Shown here piece by piece: positions 4,487-7,997 of a stretch of DNA of 7,997 nt. Position 1 is the first letter of the stretch, and every line of letters starts with the position of its first letter. This DNA comes from an uncultured Collinsella sp. (GTDB lineage Bacteria; Actinomycetota; Coriobacteriia; Coriobacteriales; Coriobacteriaceae), in NCBI GenBank assembly GCA_900557455.1, contig USSM01000020.1, positions 1 through 7,997 of the forward strand. The letters run 5' to 3'. Position numbers and translations under genes: made by a program. The notes beneath the pieces were generated by a model that saw nothing but the letters and a program-made list of their open reading frames with translations, made no database searches and was not told the DNA's origin.

Positions 4487-6878
4487 CAACACGCTCAAGA
4501 ATGTGGAGTTCTACGCCGCCTGCTTCGCGTTTTCCGTCGCGCTCTTTGTCGTGCTTGCCGCGGTGGGGCACGTTTACCCCTTTGGCGACAACTCGTTTCT
4601 CACCGACGATCTCAAATACCAATACATCGACTTCTTCGCGTGGTTTCGCCGCGTCCTTTTAGGCGAGGCAAACCTTCGCTATTCCTTCTCGCAGGGACTC
4701 GGCATGAACACGTGGGGGCTCTATAGCTACTACCTCGCCAGCCCCTTCAACCTGTTCTGCGTGCTGTTTCCCGCAGACAAGCTGACGCTCTTTGTATTCG
4801 TCATCAGCGCACTCAAGCTTGGCTGTATCCACATTAGCAGCGCTTGGTATGTGCAAAAGCGCTTTGGCTTATCCAAACCCGCGACATTCCTGCTTTCCGC
4901 GTCATTCACGTTTTGCAGCTGGACCGTCAGCAACCTGCGCAACCCGCTCTGGATCGACTGTCTGATTCTGCTTCCCGTTTGCGCCTACGGTTGTTACGAG
5001 CTCATCTGCAAGCAGCGCATGATCCGCCTCGTCATCGCAACGGCGCTCAATGTCATGTTCTGCTGGTATACGGCCTACATCAGCCTCCTGTTCCTCTGCA
5101 TCTTCGTATTGGTCGAATTTGTCGATTATGTTGCAGAAGAAGGATTTAGCTGGAAGCTCATGCTCGATCGGGCCCTACGATTCGCCGGGGCCATCGCGCT
5201 TGGGCTGCTCCTGTCCGCCTGGACCTTTTTGCCGACCATCCTTGCCATGTCCAAGGGCGGCCCCGTCCTAGCCCTCGGACCGCTGCTTAAAACCAGCCTC
5301 AAATCGCTCATCAGGGGCTTTCTCCCCGGCATGTGGGTGAACGACGATAGTACACCGCAGTTCTATTGCGGCGTCATCATGATGCTGCTCGCGGTGGGTC
5401 TGCTGTTTAACCGCACGGTTTCAATCAAGACGCGCATCGCAACGCTCGTCGTCACGATAATCCTGGTCGCCAGCTCCGTTTTGAGCCCTCTTGAATACAT
5501 CTGGTGCGGCATGCGCGTGCCCAACGGATTCTATTCACGCACGACTTTCTTGCTGAGCTTCTTTGCGCTGTGGGCAGCGGGCTATGCCCTACAGGCGCTC
5601 AAAGACCACCCCCAATTGTGCCGAGCGCCTCGTCCGGCAGTCATCCTGCCCCTCTTGGCACTCACGACCATTGAGCTCTTTGCCAACGCCCATAGCATGT
5701 GGAACCAGCTGTACGTAGGCTATTCCGAGGACAATAACAGTGTCTACGTCGCCACCGCAACAAGCACTGTCAAGGCGATTCAGGACGACGACCCAACACC
5801 GTTCTATCGCATTGACCGCACGACCACGCGTGCCGATAGCGCCGCACTCAACGAAGGCTTGGCGCTCGGGTACGATCAGCTGTCTTCATATTCGTCTGCC
5901 AACAACCCACAGGCCATCGCGCTGCTCAACTCCCTTGGATACAGCAGCGTGGGCGAGTTTTCGACCCGCTATGCCGAGCCGATTCTGGCTGTCGACGCGC
6001 TACTGGGGGTCAAGTACGCCATCGTCGAGCAAGCGCCCGCAAGATACGTGGCAATATCGGAGCCAGGCGACACAGCAAGCGCCGTGTACGAGAACCCCTA
6101 TGCGCTCAACCTTGGTATCGCGGCCTCTAAAGACATTCAAAACTGCACGCTGGAGGGTGAGAATCCCTTCGAGAAGCAAAACGACCTGTATAGCAAAATC
6201 CTCGGCCACAAGGTTGAGCTCTATACCGAGATTGACGCCGCGAAAACGGCGGACAGCCAGGACGCAAAACATTGGAGCGTCACCGTGCCGACAGGTTCAA
6301 TCGGTTATCTCTACATCAATAAAGATGCGAATGCCGGCAGCTACTGGCCCGTCGCCCTCACCATCGACCAGCGAACGATCGATAACGAAGCTTGGCGATT
6401 CGATAACAATATCCGCCAGATTGCAGATGCATCGGATGGCCCAAGCTCGCATACGGTATCGGTGAAGGTTGCAGAGGGCTATACCGATATGCCCCAAGAC
6501 AATGAGCCGGTCTTTTACGCGCTCAATCTGGAAGCCTTTGAGCAGATTATCAACGAACTTAAGACGAGCGAGTTTGTTCCGGCGGTTTTCGAGGACGGCA
6601 TGGTCGAGGGCGAGTATTCCGCCGAGAATGACTGTAACTTGTTGCTGAGTGCCCCGTACGATGACGGCTGGAGCGTAACGATTAACGGAGCCGCCGCAGA
6701 ACTAACCCCCGCCGCCGACAAGGGCATGTCGTGCCTGAGAGTACAGAAAGGCACGAATAAGATCGTAATGATCTATAAGACCCCGGGCGCATTTGCGGGA
6801 CTTGCGGTTAGTCTAGCGACCGTCGCTGCTCTTGTTGCAGCCGGGCTATACGCCAATCATAAGAAAAGCCGCCGTTAA
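4470..6878 (+). CDS. YfhO-family multi-pass membrane protein, probable extracytoplasmic glycosyltransferase (GT-C type)
   Basis: This 802-residue protein has about eleven membrane segments within residues 14-405, then a large extracytoplasmic region (about 406-772), one last helix (about 775-794) and a short basic tail (NHKKSRR). This is the architecture and length of the YfhO family. The first outer loop contains FGDNSFLTDDLKYQYIDFFAW (38-58), matching the acidic loop where GT-C enzymes place catalytic Asp residues; Asp46 and Asp47 are candidates. The C-terminal part includes LLLSAPYDDGWSVTING (724-740), the most recognisable YfhO motif. In Bacillus and Listeria, YfhO-type proteins work with CsbB-type enzymes to glycosylate lipoteichoic acid. 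By analogy this protein would take the lipid-linked sugar made by the preceding GT2 and place it on a cell-surface glycan. ATG 4470 lies inside the preceding gene with GAGGAA 4-5 nt upstream, which suggests translational coupling. The stop codon lies within a terminator hairpin. The acceptor is not known. Confidence 0.88.
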   Translation: MTRPNNNTLKNVEFYAACFAFSVALFVVLAAVGHVYPFGDNSFLTDDLKYQYIDFFAWFRRVLLGEANLRYSFSQGLGMNTWGLYSYYLASPFNLFCVLFPADKLTLFVFVISALKLGCIHISSAWYVQKRFGLSKPATFLLSASFTFCSWTVSNLRNPLWIDCLILLPVCAYGCYELICKQRMIRLVIATALNVMFCWYTAYISLLFLCIFVLVEFVDYVAEEGFSWKLMLDRALRFAGAIALGLLLSAWTFLPTILAMSKGGPVLALGPLLKTSLKSLIRGFLPGMWVNDDSTPQFYCGVIMMLLAVGLLFNRTVSIKTRIATLVVTIILVASSVLSPLEYIWCGMRVPNGFYSRTTFLLSFFALWAAGYALQALKDHPQLCRAPRPAVILPLLALTTIELFANAHSMWNQLYVGYSEDNNSVYVATATSTVKAIQDDDPTPFYRIDRTTTRADSAALNEGLALGYDQLSSYSSANNPQAIALLNSLGYSSVGEFSTRYAEPILAVDALLGVKYAIVEQAPARYVAISEPGDTASAVYENPYALNLGIAASKDIQNCTLEGENPFEKQNDLYSKILGHKVELYTEIDAAKTADSQDAKHWSVTVPTGSIGYLYINKDANAGSYWPVALTIDQRTIDNEAWRFDNNIRQIADASDGPSSHTVSVKVAEGYTDMPQDNEPVFYALNLEAFEQIINELKTSEFVPAVFEDGMVEGEYSAENDCNLLLSAPYDDGWSVTINGAAAELTPAADKGMSCLRVQKGTNKIVMIYKTPGAFAGLAVSLATVAALVAAGLYANHKKSRR

Positions 6879-6893
6879 CGAACGGCGGCTTTT
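6864..6893. terminator. bidirectional terminator between the YfhO gene and rmlCD
   Basis: A perfect 13-bp inverted repeat (AAAAGCCGCCGTT at 6864-6876 and AACGGCGGCTTTT at 6881-6893) flanks a 4-nt loop. The terminal A/T pairs give a T run on both strands. The TAA stop of the YfhO gene (6876-6878) sits at the stem-loop junction. The convergent rmlCD gene ends 23 bp beyond the stem, so one hairpin can serve both operons. Confidence 0.9.
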
Positions 6894-6915
6894 ACTCTCA
6901 CAAATTCTATAAACA

Positions 6916-7997
6916 CTAGAGCGTCTTAAGGTACTCCCCCAGCTCTTCCTCCCAGTCGGGCATGTGGAACCCGACCGACTCGAGCCTGGACAGGTCGAGC
7001 GCGGAGTGGACCGGGCGCGGTGCGATGGGGCCCGCGGCGCTCGCATAGTAGTCGACGGTCGAAACCGGCACGACCTTCTCCCCGTTGCCGTTGGCAGCCT
7101 CGAAGACGGCGCGGGCTATGTCGGCCCAGCTCTTAACCGCACCGGAGCCGGTGCAGTTATAGGTGCCGTAGGGGGCGCGCGTCCCCAGCACGTGGAAGAT
7201 GGCCCCGGCCATGTCGCGCGTGAAGGTCAGGCGGCCCAGCTGGTCGTCGACCACGGTGACCTGTCCCAGCTTGTCCTCGGGGTCGGCGACGCGGTCGGAC
7301 AGCGCCTTCATGGTCTTGACGAAGTTGCGGCCCTCGCCGATGACCCAGGAGCTGCGCATGATGTAGTGGCGGGGGCACCCCGCCACGGCGATGTCGCCCG
7401 CGGCCTTGGTCTGGCCGTAGACGGACAGCGGGCTGAGGGGCTCCTCCTCGGTGTGCACCTCCGCGGCGCCGTCGAAGACGTAGTCGCTGGACACGTGGAC
7501 GAGCGTGATGCCGTGCTCGGAGCAGGTGCGGGCGAGAAGCGCCGGCCCGGTCGCGTTGGCCTTCCAGGCGGTGGCGCGGCCCTCGGGGGTCTCGGCCCTG
7601 TCCACCGCCGTGTAGGCGCCGCAGTTGATGACGGTGCCGTAGAGCGACCAGTCGTACTGCGCGTAGGCGTCCGGGTCGGACATGTCGAAGGTGTCGATGT
7701 CGCAGAAGTCGAAGTCCTTGGCGACGCCGCGCTCCTCCGCCAGCGCGCGGACTGCATGGCCCAGCTGGCCGTCGCAGCCGGTGACGAGGGTGCGCCTGGG
7801 CGCCATGGGGATGACGTCCTTAAGGTACGGGTGGTTGAGGTCGGCCTCGGAGACCGTGGCCTGGTCCAGCGGGATGGGCCATTCGATGGCGAGCTCGGGG
7901 TCGGCGAGGTTCACGAAGGTGTAGGTCCTCTTCAGCTCGAGGGACCAGTGGGCGTCCACCAGGTAGGTGTAGGCGGTGCCGTCCTCCAGGGCCTGGA
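6916..7997 (-). CDS. rmlCD: fused dTDP-4-dehydrorhamnose 3,5-epimerase / dTDP-4-dehydrorhamnose reductase (5' part beyond the window)
   Basis: The frame is open to the right edge; about 359 codons are visible and the true start lies outside. The first 55 or so residues are the C-terminal end of an RmlC epimerase (LEDGTAYTYLVDAHW, then IEWPIPLDQA and LNHPYLKD). After the short linker VIPMAPRR, a full RmlD reductase follows. It shows a Rossmann motif LVTGCDGQLG (coded at about 7785-7756), the catalytic-type SSDYVFDG and YGQTK (Tyr and Lys of YxxxK), and the family-typical RPVHSALDLSRL near the end. The two domains perform the last steps of dTDP-L-rhamnose synthesis: C3/C5 epimerisation, then NAD(P)H-dependent reduction. 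I recall such fusions in Actinobacteria. Sampled stretches are near 70% GC against 50-55% in the YfhO gene. An internal ATG at 7806 with AAGGA about 10 nt upstream could in theory make a stand-alone reductase. Confidence 0.92.
   Translation of the reverse strand, partial: QALEDGTAYTYLVDAHWSLELKRTYTFVNLADPELAIEWPIPLDQATVSEADLNHPYLKDVIPMAPRRTLVTGCDGQLGHAVRALAEERGVAKDFDFCDIDTFDMSDPDAYAQYDWSLYGTVINCGAYTAVDRAETPEGRATAWKANATGPALLARTCSEHGITLVHVSSDYVFDGAAEVHTEEEPLSPLSVYGQTKAAGDIAVAGCPRHYIMRSSWVIGEGRNFVKTMKALSDRVADPEDKLGQVTVVDDQLGRLTFTRDMAGAIFHVLGTRAPYGTYNCTGSGAVKSWADIARAVFEAANGNGEKVVPVSTVDYYASAAGPIAPRPVHSALDLSRLESVGFHMPDWEEELGEYLKTL

Noticed and set aside
7308..7757. Long Arg/Pro/Ser/Ala-rich open frames in the rmlCD region
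   Set aside because: They are out-of-frame shadows created by high GC at third codon positions of rmlCD. The RmlD motifs are in the main frame.

Overview
The window looks like a chromosomal segment of a Gram-positive actinobacterium of the class Coriobacteriia, most like Collinsella. This is inferred from moderately high GC, frequent GTG starts with strong AAGGAG-type ribosome binding sites, and an RmlC-RmlD fusion resembling ones I associate with that group. No rRNA or species marker is present, so the assignment is tentative. There are seven protein genes (one cut by the right edge) and one tRNA gene. I see no CRISPR array, insertion sequence, phage gene or integrase.

Left part (1-754): a short intergenic stretch with inverted repeats, then a complete type II 3-dehydroquinate dehydratase gene (aroQ, +, start at 84). 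It converges on a tRNA-Arg(UCU) gene on the minus strand, which has an encoded CCA end, its own factor-independent terminator and a likely promoter.

Middle part (755-6893): a divergent surface-glycan locus. Two minus-strand genes encode a TagGH/Wzm-Wzt-type ABC exporter (permease then ATPase, closely coupled). About 160 bp separate them from a plus-strand operon of three genes. The first two are different membrane-anchored family 2 glycosyltransferases, the second of the GtrB/CsbB type. The third is a large YfhO-family membrane protein. The plus genes are 6 bp apart or overlapping, and the operon ends in a strong hairpin containing the last stop codon.

Right part (6894-7997): on the minus strand, the 3' portion of a fused rmlC-rmlD gene, markedly more GC-rich than the glycan genes. 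It converges with the YfhO gene and probably shares its bidirectional terminator.

Working model (inference): dTDP-L-rhamnose made with the fused enzyme feeds a cell-wall polysaccharide whose lipid-linked chain is exported by the ABC transporter. The GT2 enzymes load sugar onto polyprenyl phosphate inside the cell, and YfhO uses that lipid-sugar outside to decorate the glycan. This resembles CsbB-YfhO and GtrB/GT-C systems of Firmicutes. No flippase is visible, so that step would have to be encoded elsewhere. I did not find a clearly new system; the most interesting part is this exporter, GT2, GT2, YfhO arrangement.
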